Origin: Bacillus sp. MRMR6
Lineage (GTDB): Bacteria > Bacillota > Bacilli > Bacillales > Cytobacillaceae
Direction: 5' to 3'
NCBI RefSeq assembly: GCF_001940785.1
Contig: NZ_MSLS01000001.1
Coordinates: forward strand, 301,774-348,056
Length of the DNA stretch: 46,283 bases
In this document: piece after piece, positions 10,792-21,271 of the stretch
Layout of the letters: every line of letters starts with the position of its first letter
Position numbering within the stretch: the stretch's first letter is position 1
Notes under the pieces: model-generated
Told to the model about the DNA's origin: nothing
Database searches by the model: none
The model's input: only the letters and a program-made list of their open reading frames with translations
Made by a program: the position numbers and the translations under genes

Positions 10792-11348
10792 TGGCACAAC
10801 AAGTTATTTCCGCTACGAAAGATAGAATGACAAAAGCGATTCAAGCTTATACAAGGGAACTTGCAAGCATTCGTGCTGGAAGAGCAAGTGCGTCACTGTT
10901 GGACAGAATTACAGTTGACTATTATGGGGCACCAACTCCTGTAAATCAAGTAGCGGGTATTTCTACACCAGAAGCAAGACTATTAGTTATCCAGCCATAT
11001 GATAAATCGATTTTGGGTGACATCGAAAAAGCAATCCTTAAGTCAGATTTAGGGTTAAATCCTTCAAATGACGGTATGCTAATTAGACTTCCTATCCCCC
11101 AATTAACAGAAGAACGTAGAAAAGACCTTGTAAAATTAGTGAAAAAAGAATCAGAAGAAGCTAAAATTGCAGTCCGAAATATTCGTCGTGATGCGAATGA
11201 CGACTTGAAAAAGCTTGAAAAAAATGGTGAAATCACTGAGGATGCTTTGCGTGGCTTTTCTGATGATATTCAGAAATTAACAGATGAACATATCAGCAAG
11301 ATTGACCAAATAACAAAAGATAAAGAAAAAGAAATTTTAGAAGTGTAA
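10791..11348 (+). CDS. frr: ribosome recycling factor
   Basis: Splits post-termination ribosomes together with EF-G. The protein is 185 aa, the standard length, with the signature [15 protein letters not shown] near residue 25 and the C-terminal three-helix-bundle segment [20 protein letters not shown]. It is translated from an ATG sharing its A with the pyrH stop codon; GGGGG at 10780-10784 serves as RBS. Confidence 0.98.
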   Translation: MAQQVISATKDRMTKAIQAYTRELASIRAGRASASLLDRITVDYYGAPTPVNQVAGISTPEARLLVIQPYDKSILGDIEKAILKSDLGLNPSNDGMLIRLPIPQLTEERRKDLVKLVKKESEEAKIAVRNIRRDANDDLKKLEKNGEITEDALRGFSDDIQKLTDEHISKIDQITKDKEKEILEV

Positions 11349-11360
11349 TCTATTAACGAA

Positions 11361-11398
11361 ATAGTGAACCCTCTTTTTTAGGGGGTTTTTTCACTATC
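11361..11398 (+). terminator. intrinsic terminator of pyrH-frr
   Basis: Inner stem AACCCTC/GGGGGTT followed by TTTTTT. An outer pairing ATAGTGAA/TTCACTAT extends the helix across the T run. Confidence 0.85.
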
Positions 11399-11484
11399 TT
11401 CGACTTAAAAGATAATACGATGTATATTCTTAATTCTTGGACTAGTACATAAATTACTTAGTAGAAGATATATTTTTTTATTTT

Positions 11485-11493
11485 TGGTATGAT
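11485..11493 (+). promoter_or_regulatory. candidate extended -10 promoter of uppS
   Basis: TGGTATGAT is an extended -10 (TG, one base, TATGAT) about 112 bases before the uppS start. No good -35 is seen. Transcription would begin close to the first base of the leader hairpin at 11499. Confidence 0.4.
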
Positions 11494-11498
11494 AAAAG

Positions 11499-11558
11499 CA
11501 TGCCAAAAGGTCAGCTATCACTGTTATTCTAATAATCATCAATAGCTCATATGGCATG
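11499..11558 (+). promoter_or_regulatory. structured leader upstream of uppS
   Basis: Nested pairing: CATGCCA (11499-11505)/TGGCATG (11552-11558) on the outside and AGCTA (11513-11517)/TAGCT (11543-11547) inside, with an AU-rich loop. It fills the first part of the 5' leader. I do not recognise a known riboswitch class, and no T run follows. Confidence 0.4.
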
Positions 11559-11605
11559 ATCTATTATCGGAGTAAATGAATATCTTTATATGGAGGAGCA
11601 ATGTC

Positions 11606-12385
11606 ATGTTTAATAAAATCAGGCTTTGGAAGAATCAAAATAATAACTCTTCCACACTCCGAGACCAAATAGAAACAATTAAAACGATGCCGGTTCCTGA
11701 ACATGTTGCGATTATTATGGATGGCAATGGACGTTGGGCTAATAAAAGAGCTTTACCGCGGGTTGCTGGACACCATGAAGGAATGAAGGTTGTTCGTAAA
11801 ATAACCAAGCTAGCAAATTCATTAGGGATTAAAACTCTTACCTTATATGCTTTTTCAACAGAGAATTGGAAACGTCCCAAAAGTGAAGTTGAGTACTTAA
11901 TGAAACTACCTGAAGAATTCCTTGGTTCCTTCCTTCCAGAGTTAATCGAAGAAAATGTTCAAGTCCAAATGATGGGATACAAAAATCAACTTCCAGTACA
12001 TACTCTGAATGCAATTGAAAAAGCAATGAAGGATACCGAAAATAACGATGGTCTTGTCTTAAATTTTGCACTTAATTACGGCAGCAGAGCTGAGATTGTT
12101 GACGCTGCAAAGCAGGTCTTAATTGACTACAAAAGTGGTATACTAAAAGAAAATGAATTAAATGAGGATGTATTTAATTCGTATCTTATGACTTCAAATT
12201 TACGTGATCCGGATTTATTAATTCGTACAAGTGGTGAGATCCGCCTAAGTAACTTCATGCTTTGGCAGTTGGCATACTCAGAGTTTTGGTTTACGGATGT
12301 CCTTTGGCCGGATTTTCGAGAAAAACATTTATTGGAAGCAATTGAAGCATTTCAAAACCGCCAGCGCCGCTTTGGGGGAATTTAA
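11606..12385 (+). CDS. uppS: undecaprenyl diphosphate synthase (cis-prenyltransferase)
   Basis: Condenses isopentenyl diphosphates onto farnesyl diphosphate to make the C55 lipid carrier for peptidoglycan and teichoic acids. The protein is 259 aa. The catalytic IIMDGNGRWANKR motif places Asp39 at the active site; YAFSTENWKRP and the C-terminal LLIRTSGEIRLSNF and WPDF motifs are intact. The frame is open from 11576, but ATG 11606 has GGAGGA at 11592-11597 and fits family length. It heads the uppS-cdsA-dxr-rseP series. Confidence 0.97.
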   Translation: MFNKIRLWKNQNNNSSTLRDQIETIKTMPVPEHVAIIMDGNGRWANKRALPRVAGHHEGMKVVRKITKLANSLGIKTLTLYAFSTENWKRPKSEVEYLMKLPEEFLGSFLPELIEENVQVQMMGYKNQLPVHTLNAIEKAMKDTENNDGLVLNFALNYGSRAEIVDAAKQVLIDYKSGILKENELNEDVFNSYLMTSNLRDPDLLIRTSGEIRLSNFMLWQLAYSEFWFTDVLWPDFREKHLLEAIEAFQNRQRRFGGI

Positions 12386-12446
12386 ATACACAACCATAGA
12401 GAAAGTTTCATTACGAGTCTCTCTAGAAAAGGGTGTTGAAGTTTAG

Positions 12447-13235
12447 ATGAAGCAAAGAATTATAACAGGTGTCGTAGCCGCTGCCTTGTTTTTACCGATT
12501 GTTTTTTATGGAGGACTTCCATTTATCTTACTGACTTATTTCCTTGCGTCTGTTGGGTTATATGAGCTGTTAAAAATGAAAAAGCTAAAGATATCTTCCG
12601 TTAATGGGCTCTTATCACTTTTATTTTTATGGGTTGTCCTTCTTCCCGAGAGATATATTCATGTACTAGATAGCTTTCATTATTCAAAAACAGAACTGGG
12701 TATTTTTCTCATTCTATTATTATTAGCTTATACAGTTCTGACAAAGAATCAGTTCGATTTTGAGGATGCCGGTTTCTCCATTCTCTCAGCAATATATGTA
12801 GGTATTGGGTTTTACTTTTTCATTGAAACCCGTGAAGCAGGACTAGTATATATTTTCTATTCCTTATTTATGATTTGGGCAACGGATTCAGGGGCATATT
12901 TTATTGGAAAAGCTACCGGGAAGACCAAGCTATGGCCCGAAATTAGCCCTAATAAAACGGTTGAAGGTTCCATTGGTGGTGTTGTTAGTGCCCTGGTGGT
13001 GGCTGTGCTATTTGTATTTCTATCTGATATAAATGCAACTCTTTTGTCTTTATTAGGCATAACGATTATCCTATCTATTTTTGGACAAATAGGGGACCTC
13101 GTCCAATCTGCTTTTAAAAGACATTTTAATGTGAAGGATTCAGGAAACATCTTACCCGGGCACGGGGGAATTCTCGATCGCTTCGATAGCTTACTATTCG
13201 TGCTGCCGCTATTGAATTTGTTCCACATATGGTAA
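12447..13235 (+). CDS. cdsA: phosphatidate cytidylyltransferase
   Basis: Makes CDP-diacylglycerol from phosphatidate and CTP for phospholipid synthesis, in the cytoplasmic membrane. The protein is 262 aa and mostly hydrophobic, with about seven or eight membrane segments. The CdsA signature is near the C-terminus: GQIGDLVQSAFKR, then KDSGNILPGHGGILDRFDS. It follows uppS by 61 bases. Confidence 0.97.
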   Translation: MKQRIITGVVAAALFLPIVFYGGLPFILLTYFLASVGLYELLKMKKLKISSVNGLLSLLFLWVVLLPERYIHVLDSFHYSKTELGIFLILLLLAYTVLTKNQFDFEDAGFSILSAIYVGIGFYFFIETREAGLVYIFYSLFMIWATDSGAYFIGKATGKTKLWPEISPNKTVEGSIGGVVSALVVAVLFVFLSDINATLLSLLGITIILSIFGQIGDLVQSAFKRHFNVKDSGNILPGHGGILDRFDSLLFVLPLLNLFHIW

Positions 13236-13303
13236 TGCGGGAACTAGAGCTCGGGCTAGCTGGTAGATAGATACACCGTGTTTTATAGGAGATGAGGAAA
13301 ACT

Positions 13304-14446
13304 TTGAAAAATATTAGTATTTTGGGAGCAACAGGTTCAATTGGCACCCAAACATTAGATATACTTAGAGAACATCCTGAAGAGTTTAAACTAGTAGCGA
13401 TGTCTGTGGGAAGAAACTTAGAGTTAGCTAGAAAAATGATAAATGAATTTAAACCAGAGCTCGTTTCGGTCCAAGATCATAAAGACTGTCAGTCATTAAA
13501 AGCAGAATACCCTAATACAAAGTTCACTTTTGGTCTTGAAGGGTTAGTTGAGACGGCGGTATATGATAAGGCTGAGATCCTGGTGAATGCCGTTCTCGGA
13601 AGCGTTGGGTTAAAGCCCACCTTACAGGCCATTGAAAGTGGAAAGATTATTGCCATTGCAAATAAGGAAACACTTGTTACGGCTGGTCACTTGGTGATGG
13701 AAGCAGCAAAGAAAAATGGTGTCACCCTGCTGCCTGTTGATAGTGAACATTCCGCTATATTTCAGTGCTTACAAGGCGAAAACGATAAAACGATTGACAG
13801 ATTGATTTTAACTGCATCAGGCGGCAGTTTTCGAGACCGCACTCGTGCGGACCTTGAAACGGTTACTGTAAAAGAGGCGTTGAACCATCCTAATTGGTCT
13901 ATGGGAGCGAAAATAACCATTGACTCAGCAACAATGATGAACAAGGGCTTAGAGGTCATAGAGGCCCATTGGCTTTTTAATATGCCATATGAAAAGATAG
14001 ATGTCATCCTCCATAAAGAGAGTATAATACACTCAATGGTAGAATTTCATGACAGCAGTATTATTGCCCAACTAGGAACCCCTGACATGAGAGTGCCAAT
14101 TCAATATGCACTATCCTACCCTGACCGTTTGCCACTAAATTCCTCTAATAGATTGGATCTTGCGAAAATCGGGAAATTGCATTTTCAAGAAATGGATCTA
14201 GATCGCTTTAGATGTCTTCAGCTAGCCTTTGAGGCAGGAAAAAAGGGAGGAACCATGCCGACTGTTCTAAATGCTGCAAATGAAGTGGCAGTATCGGCTT
14301 TTCTAAAAGGAAAAATTCGTTTCTTACAGATCGAAGACTTAATTGAAAAAGCACTTAGTGAGCATCAATCAATTGATAATCCAAGCTTATCAATTATTCA
14401 AGAGGTTGATAGTGAGACAAGACAGTTTGTTCATTCACTTCTTTAA
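13304..14446 (+). CDS. dxr: 1-deoxy-D-xylulose 5-phosphate reductoisomerase
   Basis: Converts DXP to 2-C-methyl-D-erythritol 4-phosphate with NADPH, the first committed step of the MEP isoprenoid pathway that supplies UppS two genes upstream. The protein is 380 aa from a TTG start. I prefer TTG 13304 ([14 protein letters not shown]) over ATG 13292 because GATGAGG is 7 bases before the TTG, while the AGGAG for the ATG abuts it. The NADPH loop GATGSIGTQ, the metal site [11 protein letters not shown] and the [16 protein letters not shown] motif are intact. Confidence 0.96.
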   Translation: MKNISILGATGSIGTQTLDILREHPEEFKLVAMSVGRNLELARKMINEFKPELVSVQDHKDCQSLKAEYPNTKFTFGLEGLVETAVYDKAEILVNAVLGSVGLKPTLQAIESGKIIAIANKETLVTAGHLVMEAAKKNGVTLLPVDSEHSAIFQCLQGENDKTIDRLILTASGGSFRDRTRADLETVTVKEALNHPNWSMGAKITIDSATMMNKGLEVIEAHWLFNMPYEKIDVILHKESIIHSMVEFHDSSIIAQLGTPDMRVPIQYALSYPDRLPLNSSNRLDLAKIGKLHFQEMDLDRFRCLQLAFEAGKKGGTMPTVLNAANEVAVSAFLKGKIRFLQIEDLIEKALSEHQSIDNPSLSIIQEVDSETRQFVHSLL

Positions 14447-14526
14447 GAAATGAATAACTTCAGATTATCTAAAGCTGACAGTTATCCTTTTGTACTACTT
14501 ATCCTGAAAAAAGGTGGTTTTATTTT

Positions 14527-15789
14527 TTGAGTACAGTTATTGCCTTCATAGTAATCTTTGGTGCACTAGTCTTTTTCCATGAATTAGGCCATTTGATCTT
14601 TGCAAAAAGAGCAGGTATTTTGTGCAGAGAGTTTGCAATCGGATTTGGACCTAAGGTATTTTCGCATAAAAAGGGAGAAACAATATACACCATCAGATTA
14701 TTACCGATTGGTGGGTTTGTCCGTATGGCAGGTGAAGACCCAGAAGTGGTTGAATTAAAACCTGGCTATCGGGTTGGTCTTTTATTTGATAAAGAAAATA
14801 AAGTGGATAAAATCATCTTGAATAATAAGGAAAAATATCCACATTGTCGAATAATTGAAGTAGAACATGCTGACCTTGAACATAAACTTGTTATCAAAGG
14901 CTATCCTGAAGATGAAGAAGATAGTATAAAGGCATTTCCGATCAGTCAAACTGCTGTAACTGTTGAAAATGGTGTTGAAACGCAAATAGCACCTTATAAT
15001 CGCCAGTTTAATTCAAAGAGCTTACCAAAAAGAGCAATGGCTATTTTTGCTGGTCCAATGATGAACTTTATCCTTGCATTCTTTGTATTTATCGTCATCG
15101 CTCTCCTGCAAGGAGTTCCAACTAACGAACCAAAATTGGGAGAAATAACGGCTGATGGTGCTGCCAATGCAGCCGGTTTATTAAAGGGCGATATTGTTCA
15201 AACAATTAATGATGCTGAAATCTCAAGTTGGTCTGATGTAGTAGAAATTATTCGTAAAAACCCGAATGAAAATCTTGATTTCCTTATTAGTCGAGATGGT
15301 GTAGAACAGGAAATTAAGGTGACGCCAAAGGAACAAACGATTGAGGGAGAAACGATTGGTATTATTGGCGTTTATAGCCCGGTAGAAAAATCTCCTGTAA
15401 AAGCAGTTTCAGCAGGTTTTACAGAAACATATTTCTGGACGAAACAAATATTTGTCATGCTCGGCACTCTAATCAGCGGACAATTTTCCATTGATATGCT
15501 TTCCGGTCCAGTAGGTATTTATGTTTCTACTGATACTGTTGTCCAATCAGGAATTTACTATGTGATGAAATGGGCAGCTATTTTAAGTATAAACCTCGGC
15601 ATTATGAATCTTCTTCCACTTCCAGCGCTAGATGGCGGCCGTTTAATGTTCTTTGCAGTTGAAGCGGTAAGAGGAAAGCCAGTTGACCGTCATAAAGAAG
15701 GTCTAGTTCACTTTATCGGCTTTGCACTGTTAATGCTGCTCATGCTTGTCGTAACTTGGAATGACATACAAAGATTCTTCCTTGACTAG
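14527..15789 (+). CDS. rseP: intramembrane zinc metalloprotease RseP (RasP)
   Basis: Site-2 protease that cuts transmembrane segments; in B. subtilis RasP degrades the anti-sigma factor RsiW and FtsL. The protein is 420 aa from a TTG start (RBS AAGGTGG), equal to RasP. HELGH at residues 18-22 in the first membrane segment binds zinc. A PDZ domain lies at about 195-275 (GAANAAGLLKGDIVQTIN), and LPLPALDGGRL supplies the third zinc ligand near the C-terminus. In B. subtilis proS follows; here polC is next, 185 bases on. Confidence 0.96.
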   Translation: MSTVIAFIVIFGALVFFHELGHLIFAKRAGILCREFAIGFGPKVFSHKKGETIYTIRLLPIGGFVRMAGEDPEVVELKPGYRVGLLFDKENKVDKIILNNKEKYPHCRIIEVEHADLEHKLVIKGYPEDEEDSIKAFPISQTAVTVENGVETQIAPYNRQFNSKSLPKRAMAIFAGPMMNFILAFFVFIVIALLQGVPTNEPKLGEITADGAANAAGLLKGDIVQTINDAEISSWSDVVEIIRKNPNENLDFLISRDGVEQEIKVTPKEQTIEGETIGIIGVYSPVEKSPVKAVSAGFTETYFWTKQIFVMLGTLISGQFSIDMLSGPVGIYVSTDTVVQSGIYYVMKWAAILSINLGIMNLLPLPALDGGRLMFFAVEAVRGKPVDRHKEGLVHFIGFALLMLLMLVVTWNDIQRFFLD

Positions 15790-15799
15790 AATAAAGCTT

Positions 15800-15833
15800 A
15801 TACCTCTCGTTAATCTTACGGGGGGTATTTTTA
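15800..15833 (+). terminator. intrinsic terminator after rseP
   Basis: A 10-bp stem ATACCTCTCG (15800-15809)/CGGGGGGTAT (15819-15828), including two G-U pairs, is followed by five T. Confidence 0.7.
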
Positions 15834-15911
15834 CTTGCTTGCAGATAGAATCGTTAAATAAAAACTGGATGAAGTTTTCTGTCGAATTTAGCCGATTGAT
15901 ATTGTAACATA

Positions 15912-15920
15912 TGATATAAT
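15912..15920 (+). promoter_or_regulatory. extended -10 promoter of polC
   Basis: TGATATAAT combines the TGn extension with a perfect TATAAT (15915-15920). The best -35-like TTGATA (15896-15901) is only 13 bases away, too close, so the promoter probably relies on the extended -10. Confidence 0.5.
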
Positions 15921-15974
15921 TACACTTTGAATAGAAACGAATAAAGAGATCATATATAGATGGGAGAGGGATTG

Positions 15975-18900
15975 ATGAGCGATCATGCCGAAGGCAAAAA
16001 AGAGCGATTCTTACTCTTGCTCCAGCAGCTAGACTTACAAGAGGATGCTGTAGTAACTCATTTTTCAAATGCACAAATTGAAAGATTCCTTGTTGAAAAA
16101 AAGGCAAGGAAATGGCATTTTCAATTCCTATTAGAAAAAATACTTCCTTTTAGTGTTTATCTTCGATTTACAACACAACTAGAAAGAAAATTTTCGAATA
16201 TCGCAAGTATTTCCTATGATTTTCAAGTTAACAATCCAAGCTTCCAACCAGAGTTGCTTCTTGAGTATTGGAGCCATTCTATCCAACAAATTGATGGCAT
16301 TGCACCCCCGCTTTTAAAGCTTCTTAATGAACAGCTTCCTGTTGTAAGCGGAAATAAGTTAACCATTTCGGTTCGTAACGATACCGAGGGCTTGGCACTT
16401 AAACGAAAATACTCTTCAATTATCACTGGTGTCTACCAAAACTTTGGCTTTCCTAGCTTAGTAATTGATACTGAATTAAATAGTATCGAAAAGAACGATG
16501 AGTACCAGCAGTTTATGCTTGCCAAACAGAAAGAAGATCAGGAACGCGGGTTAATGGCGATGGCTGAGCTGCAGAAAAAGGAAGCTGAAAAGGATTCAGC
16601 AGGTGCTGTACCAGAGGGACCGCTTACGATTGGCCTAACGATTAAGGATGACCAAGATTTCCGTAACATGATTGATATTCTTGACGAAGAAAGACGAGTT
16701 ACGGTTGAGGGATATATCTTTAGTGCTGAAACAAGAGAATTAAGAAGCGGACGTACATTATTAACCTTTAAGGTAACGGACTACACTAGCTCCATTATGG
16801 TAAAGATGTTTTCGAGAGATAAAGAAGATGCAGCACTCTATCAGCTGGTTAAAAAAGGTATGTGGGTAAAAGTACGAGGAAGTATTCAAAACGACACCTT
16901 TGTGCGTGATTTAGTCATGATTGGAAATGATATCAATGAAATAAAGCCAGAGGGTCGTAAGGATACCGCACCTGAAGACGAAAAGCGCGTTGAACTTCAT
17001 CTTCACACACCTATGAGCCAAATGGACGCAGTAACGCCAGTAGCCACTCTTATCTCCCAGGCAAAGAAGTGGGGACATAAAGCGATTGCTGTTACAGATC
17101 ATGCAGGTGCCCAATCCTTCCCAGAGGCATTCGGTGCGGGAAAGAAAAATGGGATTAAGATTTTGTATGGTGTTGAAGTAAATTTAGTAGATGATGGGGT
17201 TCCTATCACATACAATGACGCTCACCGTTTAATTGCAAACGATACTTTCGTTGTTTTTGACGTTGAAACGACTGGACTGTCAGCTGTCTACGATACAATT
17301 ATTGAATTAGCAGCTGTTAAGATTAGGGATGGAGAAATCATTGACCGTTTCGAATCCTTTGCCAACCCACATCACAGGCTGTCAGCTACAACGATTAACC
17401 TAACTGGTATAACGGATGAGATGGTCCAAAATGCACCTGAAGTGGACGATGTATTAAAAAGGTTTTATGAATGGACAGAGGATGCGGTACTAGTAGCACA
17501 TAATGCTTCCTTTGATATGGGGTTCTTAAATGTTGGCTACAAAAAAATTGGAGTAGGGAAGGCTAAAAACCCAGTTATAGATACACTTGAACTAGGAAGA
17601 TTTCTCTATCCAGAGTTGAAAAATCACCGATTAAATTCGTTGGCGAAAAAGTTTGATATTGAACTCACACAGCACCACAGAGCGATCTATGATGCTGAAG
17701 CCACTGGCTATCTGTTATTAAAAATGCTTAAGGATGCCCTTGAAAAGGGGATTGAGTACCATGATCAATTTAACGATAACATGGGTAAGGGAAATGCATA
17801 TCAAAGGGCACGCCCCTATCATTGCACACTTCTTGCTCAAACAGAGGCAGGACTTAAAAATCTGTTTAAATTAGTGTCGATTTCACATATCGAATATTTC
17901 TATCGGGTACCTAGATTACCGAGATCGGTTCTGCAAAAATATCGGGAAGGTATTCTAGTAGGCTCTGCTTGTAATAAGGGTGAAGTATTCGAGGGGATGA
18001 TGCAGAAATCACCAGAGGAAGTCGAAAATGCTGCGCGATTCTATGATTATCTTGAGGTTATGCCAAAGGCAGTAAATGCCCCGTTACTAGAAATGGAACT
18101 TGTTCGGGACGAAAAGGCACTTGAAGATATCATTGGAAACATTGTAAAGCTCGGCGATAAGCTTGGTCTTCCAGTCGTAGCAACAGGAAATGTCCATTAC
18201 TTGAATGAAAATGACAAAATTTATCGAAAAATATTGGTTAACTCACAAGGTGGGGCCAATCCTTTAAATCGTCATCAGCTTCCTGATGTTCAATTCAGGA
18301 CAACCAATGAAATGCTAGATGCCTTCTCATTCCTAGGAAAAGAAAAGGCTAAGGAAATTGTTGTTACAAATACGAATAAGATTGCTGATTTGATTGATGA
18401 TATCAAACCGATCAAAGATGATTTGTATACACCAAAAATTGAAGGCGCTGAAGAAGAAATGCGTGAAATGAGCTATTCGATGGCTCGGAGCATTTACGGG
18501 GAAACCTTGCCTGAAATTGTTGAGGCACGCCTTGAAAAAGAATTAAAGAGTATTATTGGACACGGATTTGCGGTTATCTACTTAATTTCTCATAAGCTCG
18601 TAAAAAAATCTTTAGATGATGGTTATCTAGTAGGGTCCCGTGGATCAGTCGGTTCTTCTTTAGTTGCAACGATGACAGAAATTACAGAAGTAAATCCACT
18701 GCCGCCGCATTATGTCTGTCCAAGTTGTAAGCATTCAGAGTTTTTTAACGACGGTTCGGTCGGTTCAGGGTTTGATCTACCTGACAAAGATTGCCCGCAC
18801 TGCGGCGGGAAATACCGCAAAGACGGTCATGATATTCCCTTCGAAACATTCCTTGGCTTCAAGGGGGATAAGGTCCCAGATATCGATTTGAATTTCTCTG

Positions 18901-20297
18901 GTGAATATCAACCGCGGGCGCATAACTATACTAAAGCTTTGTTTGGGGAAGAATATGTATACCGTGCTGGAACGATTGGAACTGTGGCCGATAAGACTGC
19001 TTTTGGTTACGTAAAGGCGTATCAGCAGGACAACAATCTTCAAATCCGCGGTGCAGAAATAGAGCGGCTTGCGTCTGGATGTACTGGGGTAAAAAGAACA
19101 ACTGGTCAGCACCCAGGCGGCATTATCGTTATTCCGGATTATATGGATGTATATGACTTTACACCGATTCAATTTCCAGCAGATGACCGAAACTCTGAGT
19201 GGAAGACAACACATTTTGACTTCCATTCTATTCATGATAACGTCCTTAAGCTTGATATTCTCGGGCACGACGATCCGACCGTAATCAGAATGCTTCAGGA
19301 TTTAAGTGGGATTGATCCAAAGACTATTCCAACTGATGATCCTGAAGTTATGAAGATATTTAGTGGAACGGAATCACTAGGTGTTACGGAGCAGCAAATT
19401 ATGTGTAAAACAGGGACACTTGGGATTCCTGAGTTTGGTACACGTTTTGTTCGTCAAATGCTCGAAGATACAAAACCAACGACTTTTTCAGAATTAGTTC
19501 AAATCTCTGGTTTATCCCATGGTACGGATGTTTGGCTTGGAAATGCCCAAGAACTCATTCACAACCAAACCTGTAATCTTAGTGAGGTTATCGGCTGTCG
19601 TGATGATATCATGGTCTACCTGATTTATCAGGGACTAGAACCATCCTTTGCATTCAAAATCATGGAATCAGTCCGTAAAGGGAAAGGACTGAGTGAAGAT
19701 ATGGAAGCGGAGATGCGAAAAAATGAAGTGCCTGAATGGTACATTGATTCTTGTAAAAAAATAAAGTATATGTTCCCGAAGGCGCACGCTGCTGCATATG
19801 TACTAATGGCAGTAAGGATTGCCTATTTTAAAGTGCATTTGCCGCTGTTATATTATGCTGCGTATTTTACCGTTCGTGCAGATGATTTTGATATTGAAGC
19901 GATGGCAAGAGGTTCAGAAGCAATCCGGGCAAAAATTGAAGAAATTAATGCAAAAGGACTAGAAGCTTCAAACAAAGAGAAAAACCTGCTAACTGTATTA
20001 GAACTTTCACTAGAAATGTCTGAAAGGGGATTCTCCTTCAAAAATATCGATTTGTATAAATCGGATGCTTCGGAATTTATTATAGAGGGAAACTCACTCA
20101 TACCACCATTTAACTCAATTCCTGGTCTGGGAACCAACGTTGCCTATAATATTGTTAAGGCGAGAGAAAATGGAGAGTTCTTATCAAAAGAAGATCTTCA
20201 GCAACGAGGCAAAGTTTCAAAAACCATCCTTGAGTATCTAGATAAACAAGGCTCCCTTGGTGCAATGCCAGAACAAAATCAGCTTTCTCTTTTCTAA
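15975..20297 (+). CDS. polC: DNA polymerase III alpha subunit, PolC type
   Basis: Main replicative polymerase of low-GC Gram-positives, with its own 3'-5' proofreading exonuclease. The protein is 1440 aa. Domains in order: N-terminal region, OB fold (about 235-320), first PHP part ([14 protein letters not shown], near 340), DEDD exonuclease inserted in the PHP ([10 protein letters not shown], Asp429 and Glu431, to about 590), PHP remainder, zinc-binding CPSC...CPHC near 915-940, and palm with [12 protein letters not shown] near 967. The C-terminus ends QLSLF, a sliding-clamp-binding motif. An ATG at 15960 is in frame, but GGGAGAGGG lies between it and ATG 15975, which I take as the start. Confidence 0.98.
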   Translation: MSDHAEGKKERFLLLLQQLDLQEDAVVTHFSNAQIERFLVEKKARKWHFQFLLEKILPFSVYLRFTTQLERKFSNIASISYDFQVNNPSFQPELLLEYWSHSIQQIDGIAPPLLKLLNEQLPVVSGNKLTISVRNDTEGLALKRKYSSIITGVYQNFGFPSLVIDTELNSIEKNDEYQQFMLAKQKEDQERGLMAMAELQKKEAEKDSAGAVPEGPLTIGLTIKDDQDFRNMIDILDEERRVTVEGYIFSAETRELRSGRTLLTFKVTDYTSSIMVKMFSRDKEDAALYQLVKKGMWVKVRGSIQNDTFVRDLVMIGNDINEIKPEGRKDTAPEDEKRVELHLHTPMSQMDAVTPVATLISQAKKWGHKAIAVTDHAGAQSFPEAFGAGKKNGIKILYGVEVNLVDDGVPITYNDAHRLIANDTFVVFDVETTGLSAVYDTIIELAAVKIRDGEIIDRFESFANPHHRLSATTINLTGITDEMVQNAPEVDDVLKRFYEWTEDAVLVAHNASFDMGFLNVGYKKIGVGKAKNPVIDTLELGRFLYPELKNHRLNSLAKKFDIELTQHHRAIYDAEATGYLLLKMLKDALEKGIEYHDQFNDNMGKGNAYQRARPYHCTLLAQTEAGLKNLFKLVSISHIEYFYRVPRLPRSVLQKYREGILVGSACNKGEVFEGMMQKSPEEVENAARFYDYLEVMPKAVNAPLLEMELVRDEKALEDIIGNIVKLGDKLGLPVVATGNVHYLNENDKIYRKILVNSQGGANPLNRHQLPDVQFRTTNEMLDAFSFLGKEKAKEIVVTNTNKIADLIDDIKPIKDDLYTPKIEGAEEEMREMSYSMARSIYGETLPEIVEARLEKELKSIIGHGFAVIYLISHKLVKKSLDDGYLVGSRGSVGSSLVATMTEITEVNPLPPHYVCPSCKHSEFFNDGSVGSGFDLPDKDCPHCGGKYRKDGHDIPFETFLGFKGDKVPDIDLNFSGEYQPRAHNYTKALFGEEYVYRAGTIGTVADKTAFGYVKAYQQDNNLQIRGAEIERLASGCTGVKRTTGQHPGGIIVIPDYMDVYDFTPIQFPADDRNSEWKTTHFDFHSIHDNVLKLDILGHDDPTVIRMLQDLSGIDPKTIPTDDPEVMKIFSGTESLGVTEQQIMCKTGTLGIPEFGTRFVRQMLEDTKPTTFSELVQISGLSHGTDVWLGNAQELIHNQTCNLSEVIGCRDDIMVYLIYQGLEPSFAFKIMESVRKGKGLSEDMEAEMRKNEVPEWYIDSCKKIKYMFPKAHAAAYVLMAVRIAYFKVHLPLLYYAAYFTVRADDFDIEAMARGSEAIRAKIEEINAKGLEASNKEKNLLTVLELSLEMSERGFSFKNIDLYKSDASEFIIEGNSLIPPFNSIPGLGTNVAYNIVKARENGEFLSKEDLQQRGKVSKTILEYLDKQGSLGAMPEQNQLSLF

Positions 20298-20310
20298 TAT
20301 TTTGTGACAT

Positions 20311-20426
20311 CGAGCTACAGCGCCTAGGGGCTCGGGACATAAGCCAATCGCTTCGGAAGGCAAAGAACGCCTTCTGTCAGCGCTCGTCTTATGTCGGTCG
20401 CCCCTGACCAAGGCGCTTCCGCTTTT
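20311..20426 (+). repeat. full-length copy of repeat family B after polC
   Basis: An imperfect long hairpin: AGCGCC (20319-20324) pairs with GGCGCT (20412-20417), GGGGC with GCCCC, and GACATAAG (20336-20343) with CTTATGTC (20388-20395). An inner stem GGCAAAGAACGCC and the loop GCTTCGG lie in the middle. It ends GCTTCCGCTTTT. No coding potential is seen. The remaining part of the 315-base polC-rimP gap holds only a terminator and a possible rimP promoter. Confidence 0.65.
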
Positions 20427-20493
20427 CCGTTTGCATATAAATATTGGTTATGTTATAGTTTTATTGGAAATACTAAGAAATACTCTCGTGTTC

Positions 20494-20526
20494 AAGAGTG
20501 GGGAAACCCGCTCTTTCGTTTTTGTA
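20494..20526 (+). terminator. intrinsic terminator before rimP
   Basis: Stem AAGAGTGGG/CCCGCTCTT (one G-U pair) with a GAAA-type loop, then TTCGTTTTTG. It would end transcription from polC. Confidence 0.75.
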
Positions 20527-20572
20527 TAAGGTTTTTTTGCAGAGATATTTATAAAACTTTCCGTGAAATACG

Positions 20573-20578
20573 TATAAT
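20573..20578 (+). promoter_or_regulatory. candidate -10 of the rimP-nusA-infB operon
   Basis: A perfect TATAAT lies 35 bases before the rimP start and after the terminator at 20494. No convincing -35 is seen 16-18 bases upstream. Confidence 0.4.
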
Positions 20579-20612
20579 ATGGGTGAGTAATTGCGGTAAA
20601 GGAGGTTAAAAC

Positions 20613-21083
20613 ATGAGCAAAGTAACGGAAGTAATAGAAGAGCTAGCTCAACCAATCATTCAAGAACTAGGACTTGAATTGGTTGAAATCGAGTATGTGA
20701 AAGAAGGAAAAAGCTGGTTCCTGCGCGTATATATTGATAAAGATAATGGTGTTGATATAGAGGATTGCGGAATTGTTAGTGAGCGATTAAGTGAAAAACT
20801 CGATGAAATTGATCCAATAACCCATAATTATTTTCTTGAAGTTTCCTCCCCTGGAGCAGAGCGTCCCTTAAAAAAAGCTAGAGATTTTGAAAAGGCAGTA
20901 GGTAAAAATGTGTTTGTTAAAACATATGAGCCGATTGATGGTGAAAAAAGCTTCGAGGGAAAATTACTTGAATACAACGGTGATGCTTTAATAGTAGAAG
21001 TGAAAATTAAAACACGTAAGAAATCGGTAGAGATACCTTTTGAAAAAGTAGCAAATGCAAGACTAGCTGTCATTTTTTCATAA
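20613..21083 (+). CDS. rimP: ribosome maturation factor RimP
   Basis: Assists maturation of the 30S subunit (B. subtilis YlxS). The protein is 156 aa, with an N-terminal alpha/beta domain ([26 protein letters not shown]), the conserved [17 protein letters not shown] near residue 75-90 and a C-terminal SH3-like domain with [14 protein letters not shown] is AAAGGAGG. It heads the operon to rbfA, as in other Bacillaceae, although 188 bases separate it from nusA. Confidence 0.96.
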   Translation: MSKVTEVIEELAQPIIQELGLELVEIEYVKEGKSWFLRVYIDKDNGVDIEDCGIVSERLSEKLDEIDPITHNYFLEVSSPGAERPLKKARDFEKAVGKNVFVKTYEPIDGEKSFEGKLLEYNGDALIVEVKIKTRKKSVEIPFEKVANARLAVIFS

Positions 21084-21271
21084 ATGAAACTTCCATTAGT
21101 GGTGGCTTTATCCATTGCTAATGGTTAGTTGAATTAATCGGGCTTTTACGGGCAGTTTATCCTCCTTTTATTCTGCTTTGATTTCATCTTAGTCTTGAAG
21201 TGATGGTGTTATTGCCCGTTAATGCGGGATAAAAATAGATAATTTAATTATAGTTAGGGGGATACAATCAA
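21084..21271 (+). promoter_or_regulatory. rimP-nusA spacer with a hairpin
   Basis: The spacer holds a stem CCATTAG (21093-21099)/CTAATGG (21118-21124), extended outward by AACT/AGTT and inward by TGG/CCA. No T run follows, so it is not a clear terminator. It may be a processing or regulatory site in the operon mRNA. I see no gene here. Confidence 0.3.

Noticed and set aside
18777..19268. 163-residue open frame on the - strand inside polC
   Set aside because: It is antisense to the conserved PolC palm coding region, has no RBS and shows no recognisable domain.
20391..20609. 72-residue frame between polC and rimP
   Set aside because: It begins in the family B repeat, reads through the terminator at 20494-20524 and has no RBS or conserved motif.
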